DNA from: CAUJGQ01 sp042408665
GTDB lineage: Bacteria > Chloroflexota > Dehalococcoidia > CAUJGQ01
Assembly: GCA_042408665.1 (NCBI GenBank)
Contig: JBHOQW010000106.1
Coordinates: 10,274-74,273 of the forward strand
Direction of reading: 5' to 3'
DNA length: 64,000 nucleotides
Shown here in pieces: positions 18,860 to 27,914 of this stretch; the first letter of the stretch is position 1, and every line of letters begins with the position of its first letter. Under the pieces are notes generated by a model, which saw only the letters and a program-made list of their open reading frames with translations, ran no database searches and was not told where the DNA came from. The position numbers were made by a program, and so were the translations under genes.

Positions 18860-20176
18860 TCAGCGCGCCGCGCACAAGCGGCGCGTCACCTCAAACAGCA
18901 TCTGACACATCAGCCGCAGGCTGTCCAGGGGGATACGCTCGTTGTGGCCATGCACCGTCTTGGCCAGGTCCGGCTCGTACAGGCCGCCGGAGAAGCCGTA
19001 GGCGATCACACCCCGGTTGCGGAACACGCGGCTGTCGGTGAAGCCCACGGTCATGCCGGGCACCACCACCCCATCCTCCACGTGCTCCCGCACCACCTGC
19101 TCGATCACCGCGAACAGCTCGTTGTCAAACCCGTTCACCGCCGACAAGCCGGCGAACACCCGCTCTACCCGCACCTTCGGGTCGTCGATCACCCGCTCCA
19201 GCTCGCGCTGGAAATCGTCGGGCTGCACGCCCGGCAGGAGGCGGCAATCCAGCGTGGCCTCAGCTCGCGCCGGGATGACGTTGTGCTTGATGCCGGCAGC
19301 GGTGGTCGTCACGCTGATCGTGTTGGTGAGCTGGGCGCGGATGCGCGGGTCCTCCGCGGCCACTCGGCGCAGCGCCTCCACGCTCGGCTCACCCTGAAAG
19401 ACGCCGGCGCGCCGCAGCCGGTCGAAGTATTCGCCCAGCACGGGCGGCACGGTCAGCTCGCGCTGCCAGGTCTGGACCCGGTACAGCGCCCGCACCAGCC
19501 GCTCCAGCGCGTTGTCCTCGTGCGGCACGGAGGCGTGGCCGGGCCGCCCCTCGGCCACCAGGCGCAGCCACAGCGGCCCCTTCTCGGCAACGGCCACGGT
19601 GAACACCGGCCGCTGCACGCCGAACAGCTCCGTCACCCCCCAGCCGCCCTCGTTGATGACGTACTCCACGTCGAGCGTGTCCGGGTAGTGCGCCGCCAGC
19701 CACTCCGCGCCGTACCGGCCGCCCGCCTCCTCGTCCGCCATGGCGTAGTAGACCAGGTCGCGCTTGAGGGGGATGCCCAGCCGTTTGATGAGAAGGAAGG
19801 TCATGAGTTGGGCCACGCCCAGGCTCTTGGTGTCCAGCGCGCCGCGGCCCCACAGGTAGCCGTCCCGCACCACGCCGCCAAACGGATCTTCCTCCCAGTA
19901 GGCCCGCTCCACGGGTACGACGTCCGTGTGGTGCAGGAGCATGAACGGCCGGGCGCTGCCGTCGCCGGGAAGCACCGCCCGGAGGGACACGCGGTCATCG
20001 CCGGCGTCATACAGCTCGTAACCGATGCCCTCACGGCGCAGGATGGCGCCCAGGAAGTCACACGCCAGCCGCTCGCGTCCCGGCGGGTTGGACGTGTCAA
20101 TGCGGATATACCGGGCGAGCGTGTCGATCGCTTCCTCGTGCACCGCGTCCCAGTCGACGACGGGGGCACCGGGCAT
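18860..20176 (-). CDS. M20-family metallopeptidase (ArgE/DapE/carboxypeptidase-like)
   Basis: A 438-residue di-zinc exopeptidase or amidohydrolase. Metal and catalytic residues are visible: H83 and D85 in LHHTDVVP, D115 in GALDTK, and the Glu pair E149/E150 in ADEEAGG. A dimerisation lid lies at about residues 205-330 and the last metal His falls in KTVHGHNER. The length and motifs fit the M20 'acetylornithine deacetylase/carboxypeptidase-like' group; the substrate cannot be read from the sequence. The ATG at 20176 has GAGGAGG upstream. It follows a DinB-family gene by 11 bases and precedes the hydrolase by 49, so the three may be co-transcribed. Confidence 0.92.
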   Translation of the reverse strand: MPGAPVVDWDAVHEEAIDTLARYIRIDTSNPPGRERLACDFLGAILRREGIGYELYDAGDDRVSLRAVLPGDGSARPFMLLHHTDVVPVERAYWEEDPFGGVVRDGYLWGRGALDTKSLGVAQLMTFLLIKRLGIPLKRDLVYYAMADEEAGGRYGAEWLAAHYPDTLDVEYVINEGGWGVTELFGVQRPVFTVAVAEKGPLWLRLVAEGRPGHASVPHEDNALERLVRALYRVQTWQRELTVPPVLGEYFDRLRRAGVFQGEPSVEALRRVAAEDPRIRAQLTNTISVTTTAAGIKHNVIPARAEATLDCRLLPGVQPDDFQRELERVIDDPKVRVERVFAGLSAVNGFDNELFAVIEQVVREHVEDGVVVPGMTVGFTDSRVFRNRGVIAYGFSGGLYEPDLAKTVHGHNERIPLDSLRLMCQMLFEVTRRLCAAR

Positions 20177-20187
20177 GGCGTTCCTCC

Positions 20188-20655
20188 TCAGCTCTTTCCG
20201 GTTTGCGGTGGGGTCCCGTGCGGCTCGGCCGGTTCGGCCCAGCTGGTGCGGGTGACCCCGTCTCGCGCGGCCCGCACCTGCACGGTATGCTCGTGGTCAT
20301 GGGCGGCGATGGCGCGAAGCAGGCGGCGCGGGGTCCAGTCCGGCACACCGCTAAGCAGGCCGGCCTGATCGAGCCGCGCCGGCGGCACGGCGCGCGCCAG
20401 GGCGAGCGTCTCCTCCCGCAGCCGCGACCAGACGGCCAACAGACGTGCCAGCGCCACGGCGCGATCGGGGGCCGTCGCCTCGCACAGCTTGGCGAGGTAC
20501 CAGCGCTCGATGTCCAGCAGGTGATAGGCGACCTCCCAGGCGGACCAGCCGCCGTCCCGCGGCCTTCGGTCCAGCTCGGCCTCGGTGATGTGCGCATACG
20601 CGGCCAGGACCGCCGCCCGGCCGGCTACCAACGCTTCGTGCAGGTCATGGTCCAT
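20188..20655 (-). CDS. DinB/YfiT-like four-helix protein
   Basis: A 155-residue protein of the DinB/YfiT metal-binding four-helix superfamily. Candidate metal-site histidines are in AWEVAYHLLDIE (near residue 45) and the C-terminal AAHDHEHTVQV stretch. Family members include thiol-dependent transferases and proteins of unknown role. I chose the ATG at 20655, with AGGA upstream, because the open frame beyond it to 20838 encodes Pro/Ser-rich sequence unlike the family. It lies 11 bases before the M20 peptidase gene. Confidence 0.82.
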   Translation of the reverse strand: MDHDLHEALVAGRAAVLAAYAHITEAELDRRPRDGGWSAWEVAYHLLDIERWYLAKLCEATAPDRAVALARLLAVWSRLREETLALARAVPPARLDQAGLLSGVPDWTPRRLLRAIAAHDHEHTVQVRAARDGVTRTSWAEPAEPHGTPPQTGKS

Positions 20656-20825
20656 CGCGCGCGTCCTGGGATGACTGGCCAGAGGGTACGCAACCGGTGG
20701 CGGAGGGGCAACCGGCCACATGCCGGCCTCCGGTGCCAGGAACGAGGGATGCCCGCTGGGCATGGGGGCGCTACTGTAGGAGTAGGACCGCCACCACGCC
20801 TCTCGGTCCAGACGGGAGAGTGACC

Positions 20826-21263
20826 ATGACCACGACATCTAGTCAGCGAATCACCCCAGAGATACGGCAGAGCATCAGCGAGTGTCTGGCCTGTTACAGC
20901 GTCTGCACGGAGACGCTCGGCTATTGCACGGACAAAGGCGGGGCGCTGGCCGCTCCGGAACTGCTGCGTCGGCTGCGTGACTGCGCCGAGCTGTGCCGCG
21001 TGAGCGCCGAGTTCCTACTGCGCGGCTCGGAGCTTGCGGCGCGGCTGTGCGCCTTAACGGCGCAGGCGGCGGCGGCCTGTGCCCAGACCTGCGCCACCAT
21101 CCCGGGTGACGCCCAGCTTCACGCCTGCCAGGACGCCTGTCTCCGCTGCGCCGCGTCCTGCAAGGCGGTGACGGCGAACACCCAGACGTCCCTCGATTGG
21201 GACGCCATCGACGCCGAATCCTACCCGGCAAGCGATCCGCCGGCCAGCATGGCGCGCGGCTGA
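20826..21263 (+). CDS. Cysteine-rich four-helix-bundle protein (DUF326/Csp-like, copper binding)
   Basis: A 145-residue soluble protein with 13 cysteines spread along predicted amphipathic helices in CxxxC and CxxC spacing (ECLACYSVC, DCAELC, ACAQTC, ACQDACLRCAASC). This is the pattern of the DUF326 family and of the Csp copper-storage proteins, whose four-helix bundles hold many Cu(I) ions inside. It has no signal peptide, so it would be cytosolic like Csp3. The C-terminus ends in an acidic ESYPASDPP motif, common as a short tail in small bacterial proteins. GGGAGAG precedes the ATG at 20826 by 5 bases. No copper exporter or CueR-like regulator lies beside it, so the metal is inferred from the family. 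Confidence 0.85.
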   Translation: MTTTSSQRITPEIRQSISECLACYSVCTETLGYCTDKGGALAAPELLRRLRDCAELCRVSAEFLLRGSELAARLCALTAQAAAACAQTCATIPGDAQLHACQDACLRCAASCKAVTANTQTSLDWDAIDAESYPASDPPASMARG

Positions 21264-21293
21264 CGCGCCTGCCCGGCGGGATGCCGGCCGCAC

Positions 21294-21569
21294 CTAGCGC
21301 GATGGGCTGCCGCCGGAGATGGCCGGCAGGAGGTAGATCTCGCTCTCCTCCTGCACAGGGAAGAGGAGGCCGGTATCAACGAGGTTGTCGTCGACCGAGA
21401 TGGAGATCTCCGGCCGAATGCGCCCGTCGGCGATGATCCGTGCGCGGATGCCGGGGCACTCGCGCTCCAGGTTGTCAAACACCTCGCGCAGGTTCTTGCC
21501 CGGCACCCGGACACGGTCACGACCGCCGCTGTAGGAACGCAATAGGGAGGGAATAAACACCACCGGCAT
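21294..21569 (-). CDS. MoaD/ThiS-family ubiquitin-like protein with C-terminal extension
   Basis: A 91-residue beta-grasp protein. Residues 1-87 match the MoaD/ThiS fold, with VRVPGKNLREVFDNLE and the final strand IYLLPAISGG. Such proteins carry sulfur as a C-terminal thiocarboxylate on a terminal Gly-Gly after activation by an E1-like enzyme. Here four residues (SPSR) follow the Gly-Gly, so it would need trimming before activation, or works differently. No E1-like MoeB/ThiF, JAMM peptidase or MoaE gene lies nearby. The ATG at 21569 gives the family length; the longer frame upstream is unlikely coding. Confidence 0.8.
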   Translation of the reverse strand: MPVVFIPSLLRSYSGGRDRVRVPGKNLREVFDNLERECPGIRARIIADGRIRPEISISVDDNLVDTGLLFPVQEESEIYLLPAISGGSPSR

Positions 21570-21815
21570 GGCGCGCTGGCTCCTGGCACGCCGCGTCTCC
21601 GGCCGCACGTCGCTCCTGCAGGGGCGCGGACCTCCTCTGCCGCGGCTTCGCCGGAATTGATCCTCGCCCGGCCACTGGCATGCCGGAGGTACTACCCGTC
21701 TTCGAAGCGCGATGCAACCTACGCCAGCCCGTGACCATTGTGGCAGGAAGTCCCGCACCAAATCCAGCGGCTGGCCCGGCCTGCAGGCCGCGGTACGGCC
21801 GCGCCCGTTGCACGG
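21570..21815. other. Intergenic stretch with a 14-base perfect palindrome
   Basis: This gap between two minus-strand genes holds no gene I recognise. A perfect palindrome CGGCCTGCAGGCCG lies at 21777-21790, about 26 bases after the stop of the prolyl oligopeptidase gene, and may act as a terminator stem or protein site. No T-run follows it. Confidence 0.4.
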
Positions 21816-23939
21816 CTACCGTGACTCCCCCATGAACCCGTCGGGCAGGGCAATATCCAACACGCGGACGAGAAAGGCCCATCGGTCGGCCGCCTCCTCG
21901 ATCAGCTTGTTGGTGGGCTTACCGACGCCGTGGCCGGCCCGCGTCTCAATGCGGATAAGGATGGGGTTGGCACAGGCCTGGGCGGCCTGCAACGCGGCCG
22001 CGAACTTGAAGCTGTGCGCCGGCACCACGCGGTCGTCGTGGTCAGCCGTGGTGAGAAGCGTGGCCGGGTAACAGGTACCGGGGCGCACGTTGTGCAGGGG
22101 CGAGTAGGCGTACAGCGCCCGGAACTCCTCCGGGTCGTCCGGCGAGCCGTAGTCCGAGACCCAGCCCCAGCCGATGGTGAACTTGTGGAAGCGGAGCATG
22201 TCGAACACCCCCACGGCCGGCAGCGCCGCCCCGAACAGCTCCGGCCGTTGCGTCATGCAGGCGCCCACCAGCAACCCGCCGTTGCTGCCGCCGCCGATGG
22301 CCAGCTTCCGGGGGCAGGTGTAGCCCTGGGCGATGAGCCACTCCGCCGCGGCGATGAAGTCGTCGAAGGTGTTCTGCTTCCGCAGCTTCGCCCCGGCCTG
22401 GTGCCACTCCTCCCCGTACTCGCCGCCGCCGCGTACGTTGGCCACCGCGAACACGCCGCCGAGCTCCATCCACACCAGCATGTTCACGGCAAACGCCGGC
22501 GTCTGGGAGATGTTGAAGCCGCCGTAGCCGTACAGGTAGGTGGGGTTCTGGCCGTCGCGCGCCAGCCCCTTCTTGTGGGTGATGAACATCGGCACCCGCG
22601 TGCCGTCGCGGCTGGTGTAGAACACCTGTGTGGTCTCAAACTCGTCCGGGTTGAAGCGCAGCCGCGGGGCGCGGTACACCGCGCTTTCGCCCGTGCGCAC
22701 GTCGTAGCGGTAGATAACAGCGGGCGTGGTGAAGCTCGTGAAGGCGTAGAACGTCTCCGGATCGTCGCGTCGGCCGTCGAAGCCGGACACGGTGCCGATG
22801 CCCGGCAGCGCCACCTCGTGCAGGAAGCGCCCCTCCAGGTCAAACACCCGCACCAGGCTGTGCGCGTCCTTGAGGTACTGGACAACGAAGCGGCCGCCCA
22901 CCACGGAGACGCCCTCCAGCGTCTCGTCCGCCTGCGGGATCACCTCGCGCCAGTGCGCTCGCCCCGGGCAGCGGATATCGACGGCGATCACGCGGCCGCG
23001 CGGCGCGTCCAGGTCGGTGTGGAACCAGAAGAGCGACCCCTCGTTGTCGATGAAATGGTAGGCGGCGTCGAACTCGTTGAGCAGCTCCACCACCGGGCCC
23101 CAGCGCGCCGGCCCGGCGGCCGGGTCGGTGGGGTTGCCTAGGTCCATGTAGAAGACCCGGTTCTTGGTCTCCGTGCCCTGCCAGACGGTGATGATGAGGT
23201 AGCGGCCGTCATCGGTGACCTGCGCGTCGAACCCCCATTCCTTCTGGTCCGGGCGATGGTAGACGAGCAGATCCGCGGACTGGGGCGTGCCCAGGCGGTG
23301 GTAGTAGAGCTTTTGGAAATAGTTGGTGGCCTCAAGCAGACGGTCGGGCGCGGGCTCGTCGTAGCGACTGTAGAAGAAGCCACGGCCGTCGCGCGTCCAG
23401 GCGACGCCGGAGAACTTTACCCAGCGCAGGTGGTCGTCCAGGTCCCGCCCGGTGGCCACCTCGCGCACCCGCCACTCCTGCCAGTCGGAGCCGGCGGTGG
23501 AGAGGCCGTAGGCCAGCAGGGTGCCGTCCTCGCTCACCGCCGCGCCGGTGAGCGCCACCGTGCCGTCCGCGGCGAGAGCGTTGGGGTCGAGCAGGGGGCG
23601 CGGCTCGGCGTCCGGGCCTTCCTGCACGTACAGAACGCTCTGGTTTTGCAGCCCGTCATTCCTCAGGAAGAAATAGCGGCCGCCCTGCTTGAACGGAACG
23701 CCGTACTTCTCGTAGTCCCACAGCTCCGTCAGGCGGCGGAGAAGGCGTTCGCGCGCCGGGACGGCGGCCAGAAAGGCGGCGGTGAGCTGATTCTGGGCCG
23801 CGATCCAGGCTTGCGTTTCCGGAGCGTCCGTGTCTTCCAGCCAGCGATAGGGATCGGGCACGGGCGTGCCGTGGTAATCGTCCACCACGTCGGCGCGGCG
23901 GGCCGGCGGGTAGACGAGCGGGGGCTCGGTCACGGTCAT
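21816..23939 (-). CDS. S9A-family prolyl oligopeptidase
   Basis: A 707-residue serine peptidase of the prolyl oligopeptidase family, which cleaves short peptides after proline. The N-terminal PPARRADVVDDYHGTPVPDPYRWLED stretch, given here only by its key VDDYHG and DPYRWLE motifs, is typical, followed by a seven-bladed propeller. The catalytic domain has the nucleophile in GGGSNGG, the Asp in TADHDDRVVP and the His in RAGHGVGKP. There is no signal peptide, so it is cytoplasmic. The ATG at 23939 gives the family N-terminus. A small cysteine-containing gene lies 43 bases upstream on the same strand. Confidence 0.95.
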   Translation of the reverse strand: MTVTEPPLVYPPARRADVVDDYHGTPVPDPYRWLEDTDAPETQAWIAAQNQLTAAFLAAVPARERLLRRLTELWDYEKYGVPFKQGGRYFFLRNDGLQNQSVLYVQEGPDAEPRPLLDPNALAADGTVALTGAAVSEDGTLLAYGLSTAGSDWQEWRVREVATGRDLDDHLRWVKFSGVAWTRDGRGFFYSRYDEPAPDRLLEATNYFQKLYYHRLGTPQSADLLVYHRPDQKEWGFDAQVTDDGRYLIITVWQGTETKNRVFYMDLGNPTDPAAGPARWGPVVELLNEFDAAYHFIDNEGSLFWFHTDLDAPRGRVIAVDIRCPGRAHWREVIPQADETLEGVSVVGGRFVVQYLKDAHSLVRVFDLEGRFLHEVALPGIGTVSGFDGRRDDPETFYAFTSFTTPAVIYRYDVRTGESAVYRAPRLRFNPDEFETTQVFYTSRDGTRVPMFITHKKGLARDGQNPTYLYGYGGFNISQTPAFAVNMLVWMELGGVFAVANVRGGGEYGEEWHQAGAKLRKQNTFDDFIAAAEWLIAQGYTCPRKLAIGGGSNGGLLVGACMTQRPELFGAALPAVGVFDMLRFHKFTIGWGWVSDYGSPDDPEEFRALYAYSPLHNVRPGTCYPATLLTTADHDDRVVPAHSFKFAAALQAAQACANPILIRIETRAGHGVGKPTNKLIEEAADRWAFLVRVLDIALPDGFMGESR

Positions 23940-23982
23940 GCGCGGCTCCTTGCGGCAGGGGCCATTGGATCGGCCTGCCCGT

Positions 23983-24198
23983 CTATTCCTCGTCGACGCC
24001 AATCGGCGTGCACTCCATATGGCTGCGCACAAAGCTGGCGGCCACGGCGCGTAGAGCGTCGGGGGTGTCCGGCGCTTCCTCTTCACCGCCGCACACGGAG
24101 CAGACCAGAGCGGCCAGCGGTACCCCGCCTCTGCCGCGCCCGCCCTGCTCCAGGCGGATGTGGCGGGGCAGGTTCAGCGGATTGAACCCGGTCGTCAT
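23983..24198 (-). CDS. Small hypothetical protein with a CxxC motif
   Basis: A 71-residue protein that I do not recognise. It has one CSVCGG motif (a possible half zinc site), an acidic EEEAPDTP stretch and a helix RAVAASFVRSH. The ATG at 24198 has a weak AGG-type ribosome site. It lies just upstream of the prolyl oligopeptidase gene and is divergent from the S9C peptidase gene. Its placement in a gap between peptidase genes and its reasonable composition support a real gene, but the evidence is modest. Confidence 0.55.
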   Translation of the reverse strand: MTTGFNPLNLPRHIRLEQGGRGRGGVPLAALVCSVCGGEEEAPDTPDALRAVAASFVRSHMECTPIGVDEE

Positions 24199-24328
24199 GC
24201 AGATCCGACCTCACTCCAGGAAATGATCTAGCCCTTCGAGTATACGGGATGAGGCGCCGGCAAACGCCGGCCGCCCTTGCCCTGGCCCCACCACCGCCGT
24301 AGGATCGGGCGGCACAGGAGGCACCGCC

Positions 24329-26362
24329 ATGACCGCCGCACGCCGCCCCGTCCAGCCGGACGATCTCCTCCGCATCAAGACCGTCACCGACGTCCAGATC
24401 GCGCCCGACGGCCGCCGTATCGCCTTCGTGGTCACGGAGTTAGACGCCGAGTCGGATGAAATCCGCTCTAGGATTTGGCTGGTGTCGGCCGACGGGGGCC
24501 CCACCCGCCCTCTGACGTACGGCCCCGGGCGCGACAGCGCCCCCCGTTGGTCCCCGGACGGCCGCTTCCTCGCCTTCCTCTCCGACCGCCCCGGCCGCGC
24601 GGGCGACAGGCCGCAGCTCTACGTGCTGCCTATGGACGGCGGTGAGCCCCGCCGCCTTACCGACCTCGAGCGCGGGGCCGGGCCAGCGGTCTGGTCGCCG
24701 GACGGGCAGATGCTGCTGTTTGCCGCACGAGTGGCGAAGGAGGCGGCGCCGTCGGACGCAGAGGCGCGCCGGCGCTGGGAGCAGCGGCCGCGGGTGGTGA
24801 CCCGCGCCCACTACAAGGACGACGGCTCCGGCTACACCTTCGACGCCGCCAGCCAGCTCTTCGTGGTGCCGTTGGACGGCGGCCCGCCGCGTCAGATCAC
24901 GAGCGGCGAGGCCAGCAGCCGCGAGCCGGCCTGGTCGCCGGACGGCCGCCGCGTCGCCTTCGTGCGCACGCGCACCGGCCCCGCCGATTACAACCTCACC
25001 GACCTGTGGGTGTGCGACGCCGACGGCGGTAACACGCAGCGCCTCACCGACGACGTGGGCCGCGCCGCCGCGCCCGCCTGGTCGCCGGACGGGCGCACCA
25101 TCGCCTGCTACGGCACGGACACGCAGGTGCCCACGCTGGGCGGGGAGATGACGCGGGTGTGGCTGGTGCCGGCGGAGGGCGGCCCGCCCCGTAACCTCAC
25201 CGCCGCTTACGACCGCTCCCCCTATGCCACTCCCGCCGGACCGCCGGCGCCGCCCGTCTGGTCGCCGGACGGGGCCACCCTCACCCTGCTGGTGGCGGAC
25301 GCCGGGGACGTGCACGCGGTGCGCATCACCGTGGAGAGCGGCGCGGTGGAGCCACTCATCACGGGCGAGCGGCAGGTAACGTGGCTCAGCGCCGTGCCGG
25401 GCGGGCCGATCGCCTTTGCCGCCCACGACCCGCTCACCCCCGGCGACGTGTTCGTGTGCCGGTGGGACGGTGTGGAGGAACGGCGTCTGACGGACCTAAA
25501 CGGGGCGCTGCTGGCGGAGCTGGCGCTACCGCGCGTGGAGCGGCGGCAGTTCCGGAGCCCCAACGGCGGCGAGATCGAGGGCTGGCTGGTGCACCCACTG
25601 GACGGCCGCCGGCCGGCGCCCCTGCTCGTGCACATCCACGGCGGGCCGCACAGCTTCAGCGGCAACGCCTTCAAGATGAGCAGCTTCTATGAGTACGTGC
25701 TCGCCGGCCGCGGCTGGGCCACCCTGGCCCTCAACCCGAGCGGCTCCGGCTCCTATGGCCGGGACTTCATGCGCAGCCTGCTGGGCCGCTGGGGCGAGTA
25801 CGACCTGCCGGAGCAGCTCGCCGCCATCGACCAGCTCGTGGCCGAGGGCATCGCCGACCCGGAGCGGCTGGCCGTGACCGGCTACTCCTACGGCGGTTAC
25901 ATGACCGCCTGGGTGGTGGGCCACACGGACCGCTTCAAGGCGGCGGTGGTGGGCGCGCCGGTGACCAACCTGGAGTCCTTCTTCGGCACGTCGGACATCG
26001 GCATGTGGTTCGGCCCCGGCGAGATGTTGGGCGATATCTTCACCGCCCGCGACACCTATCGCCGACTGTCACCGGTGCAGTATGTAGACCGCGTTACCAC
26101 GCCCACCCTCATCTTGCACGGCGAGGCGGACGACCGCTGTCCCATCGGCCAGGGCGAGGAGTTCTACATCGGGCTGGTGGCAGCCGGCCGGGCGCCGTGC
26201 GAGTTCGTGCGGTATCCAGGCGCCAGCCACCTGTTCCTCGGCCAGGGCCGCCCCAGCCACCGGGTAGACTACTGCCGGCGGGTGGTGGCGTGGGTGGAGC
26301 GGTACACGCGCGGCGCCCCGGCCCCTGAGCACGCAGCCACGGCCGCGCCCGCCGACGATTGA
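24329..26362 (+). CDS. S9C-family acylaminoacyl peptidase-like protein
   Basis: A 677-residue serine peptidase with an N-terminal propeller of PD40-type repeats (WSPDG occurs at least five times between about residues 70 and 330) and a C-terminal alpha/beta-hydrolase domain. The catalytic Ser is in GYSYGGYMT, the Asp in HGEADDRCP and the His in YPGASHLFLG. Family members remove dipeptides or acylated residues from peptides. There is no signal peptide. A TAGGAT hexamer at 24300-24305 fits a -10 box and AGGAGG precedes the ATG by about 6 bases. It is divergent from the S9A gene cluster and converges with the CoA-binding gene. Confidence 0.94.
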   Translation: MTAARRPVQPDDLLRIKTVTDVQIAPDGRRIAFVVTELDAESDEIRSRIWLVSADGGPTRPLTYGPGRDSAPRWSPDGRFLAFLSDRPGRAGDRPQLYVLPMDGGEPRRLTDLERGAGPAVWSPDGQMLLFAARVAKEAAPSDAEARRRWEQRPRVVTRAHYKDDGSGYTFDAASQLFVVPLDGGPPRQITSGEASSREPAWSPDGRRVAFVRTRTGPADYNLTDLWVCDADGGNTQRLTDDVGRAAAPAWSPDGRTIACYGTDTQVPTLGGEMTRVWLVPAEGGPPRNLTAAYDRSPYATPAGPPAPPVWSPDGATLTLLVADAGDVHAVRITVESGAVEPLITGERQVTWLSAVPGGPIAFAAHDPLTPGDVFVCRWDGVEERRLTDLNGALLAELALPRVERRQFRSPNGGEIEGWLVHPLDGRRPAPLLVHIHGGPHSFSGNAFKMSSFYEYVLAGRGWATLALNPSGSGSYGRDFMRSLLGRWGEYDLPEQLAAIDQLVAEGIADPERLAVTGYSYGGYMTAWVVGHTDRFKAAVVGAPVTNLESFFGTSDIGMWFGPGEMLGDIFTARDTYRRLSPVQYVDRVTTPTLILHGEADDRCPIGQGEEFYIGLVAAGRAPCEFVRYPGASHLFLGQGRPSHRVDYCRRVVAWVERYTRGAPAPEHAATAAPADD

Positions 26363-26372
26363 GGGGCGGTGA

Positions 26373-27872
26373 TCACCCTTCGCCCACGATGGGCCATGTG
26401 GCGAGCCGCGCCAGGGCAAGGGCGGCGCGACGTATGGACGGGAACAGGGGGATGCGCAAGGCGGCGACGCGAGCGGCCAGGGCGCGGTAGTGGGTCCACG
26501 CCGCCGGGTCCGGCGGCGCGCGGAACACCGCCACCACCGGCAGACCGGTCTCGGCGCGGGCGCGGGCCAGTTGAGCGACCGCCGCCTCGATCTGCGCCTC
26601 TGTGGCGCCCGTGTACTTCCACACCGCCCAGCCCAGCTCCAGCCAGGCGACCAGCACATCCACCGCGCCCGTGCCGCCCAGGGCGATGAGGGTGTCGCCG
26701 TAGGCGTCGGACCAGTTCTCGGCGGTGGTGTCCAGCGGGTTCTGGATGATCGTGCCGGCGATGGGGGTGAAGCGGGCGATCTGCGCCCGCGCCTCGGCCG
26801 GCAGGGGCGGCACCTCCAGCCCGGCGCGGATCGCCTCGTCCGCCGCCTGCACCACGTTGCCGCCGCCGGCGCCCACGATGCCCACCCGCCGGCCGGTGCG
26901 CCGCCCCAGAAACTGCCACGCCAGCAGCAGGTCCTCCAGCTCCTCCAGGTCGCCCACTCGCACCGCCCCCGCCTGGCGGATGGCGGCGTCCCACACGGCG
27001 GCGGCGCCCGCCAGGCTGGCCGTGTGTGAGGCGGCGGTGCGGGCGCCGGCCTCGGTAAGCCCACCCTTGAGCACCGCTACCGGCTTGCGCGCCGCCGCCT
27101 CCCGCAGCGCGGGGAAGAAGTCGCGCCCGCCGCGTGGCCCCTCGATGTAGCAACCGATCACCGCGGTGTCCGGGTCGGCGGCCAGGTAGCGCAGCAGGTC
27201 CGTCTCGTTCAAGTCGGAGGCGTTGCCGTAGCTGACGACGGTGCTAAAGCGCAGGCCGCGCAGCCCGCCCTCGCGCACGAGCTGCGCCGCGTGGCCGCCG
27301 CTCTGCGACAGCACCCCCACGTGGCCCGGCTCCGTCGGAAAACCGGACGACCAGGCGACGCGCGCCGCCGGGCGGTAGAAGCCGACGCAGTTGGGGCCGA
27401 TGATGCGCACACCCCCGGCCCGCGCCCGCACGATGATGCGCCGCTCCAGCTCGGCGCGGGCGGCGTCGCCCGTCTCCGTGAAGCCGGAGGTGAAGAGGTG
27501 CAGGAGCCGCACCCCCTTCTCGATGCACTGTTCCAGCAGGTCGGGCACCGCGGCGGCGGGAATGGCGCAGATCACGTAGTCTACCGGGCCCGGGATGGCA
27601 CGCAGGTCCGGGTAACACGGAAACCCCTGGTATTCGTCCAGCTTGGGGTTGACCGGGTAGAGGCGGCCCGGAGGGCCGTCCGCACCATCGATGAAGCCCA
27701 TCTCCAGCAGGCCGCGGAAGAAGGGAAACGGCAGCCCCTCCTGCGTGGAGGGCACGCCGACGATGGCCACCGAGCGGGGGCGGAAGAGCAGGTCCAGGTC
27801 CAGGTCCTGGTCCGGCACGGCACACCCGGTCCAAGGGAGGGAGATGCGCGGGCGGCAGACCGCCGCGCTCAT
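26373..27872 (-). CDS. ADP-forming CoA ligase alpha-type protein (no ATP-grasp partner)
   Basis: A 499-residue protein with an N-terminal CoA-binding Rossmann domain (about residues 25-135, DLLFRPRSVAIVGVP) and a succinyl-CoA-ligase-like flavodoxin domain (about 150-340). SHTASLAG near residue 290 contains the His that carries phosphate in ADP-forming acyl-CoA synthetases. The domain ends near residue 470. The ATP-grasp beta domain that completes the enzyme is absent from this protein and its neighbours, so either the partner lies elsewhere or the protein has another role. The ATG at 27872 has no ribosome site; a GTG about 18 codons on, before PDQDLDLD, is an alternative start. Confidence 0.85.
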   Translation of the reverse strand: MSAAVCRPRISLPWTGCAVPDQDLDLDLLFRPRSVAIVGVPSTQEGLPFPFFRGLLEMGFIDGADGPPGRLYPVNPKLDEYQGFPCYPDLRAIPGPVDYVICAIPAAAVPDLLEQCIEKGVRLLHLFTSGFTETGDAARAELERRIIVRARAGGVRIIGPNCVGFYRPAARVAWSSGFPTEPGHVGVLSQSGGHAAQLVREGGLRGLRFSTVVSYGNASDLNETDLLRYLAADPDTAVIGCYIEGPRGGRDFFPALREAAARKPVAVLKGGLTEAGARTAASHTASLAGAAAVWDAAIRQAGAVRVGDLEELEDLLLAWQFLGRRTGRRVGIVGAGGGNVVQAADEAIRAGLEVPPLPAEARAQIARFTPIAGTIIQNPLDTTAENWSDAYGDTLIALGGTGAVDVLVAWLELGWAVWKYTGATEAQIEAAVAQLARARAETGLPVVAVFRAPPDPAAWTHYRALAARVAALRIPLFPSIRRAALALARLATWPIVGEG

Positions 27873-27914
27873 GGTACCGGATGGGCACCATACGCAACAG
27901 CGGCACCCGACGGC

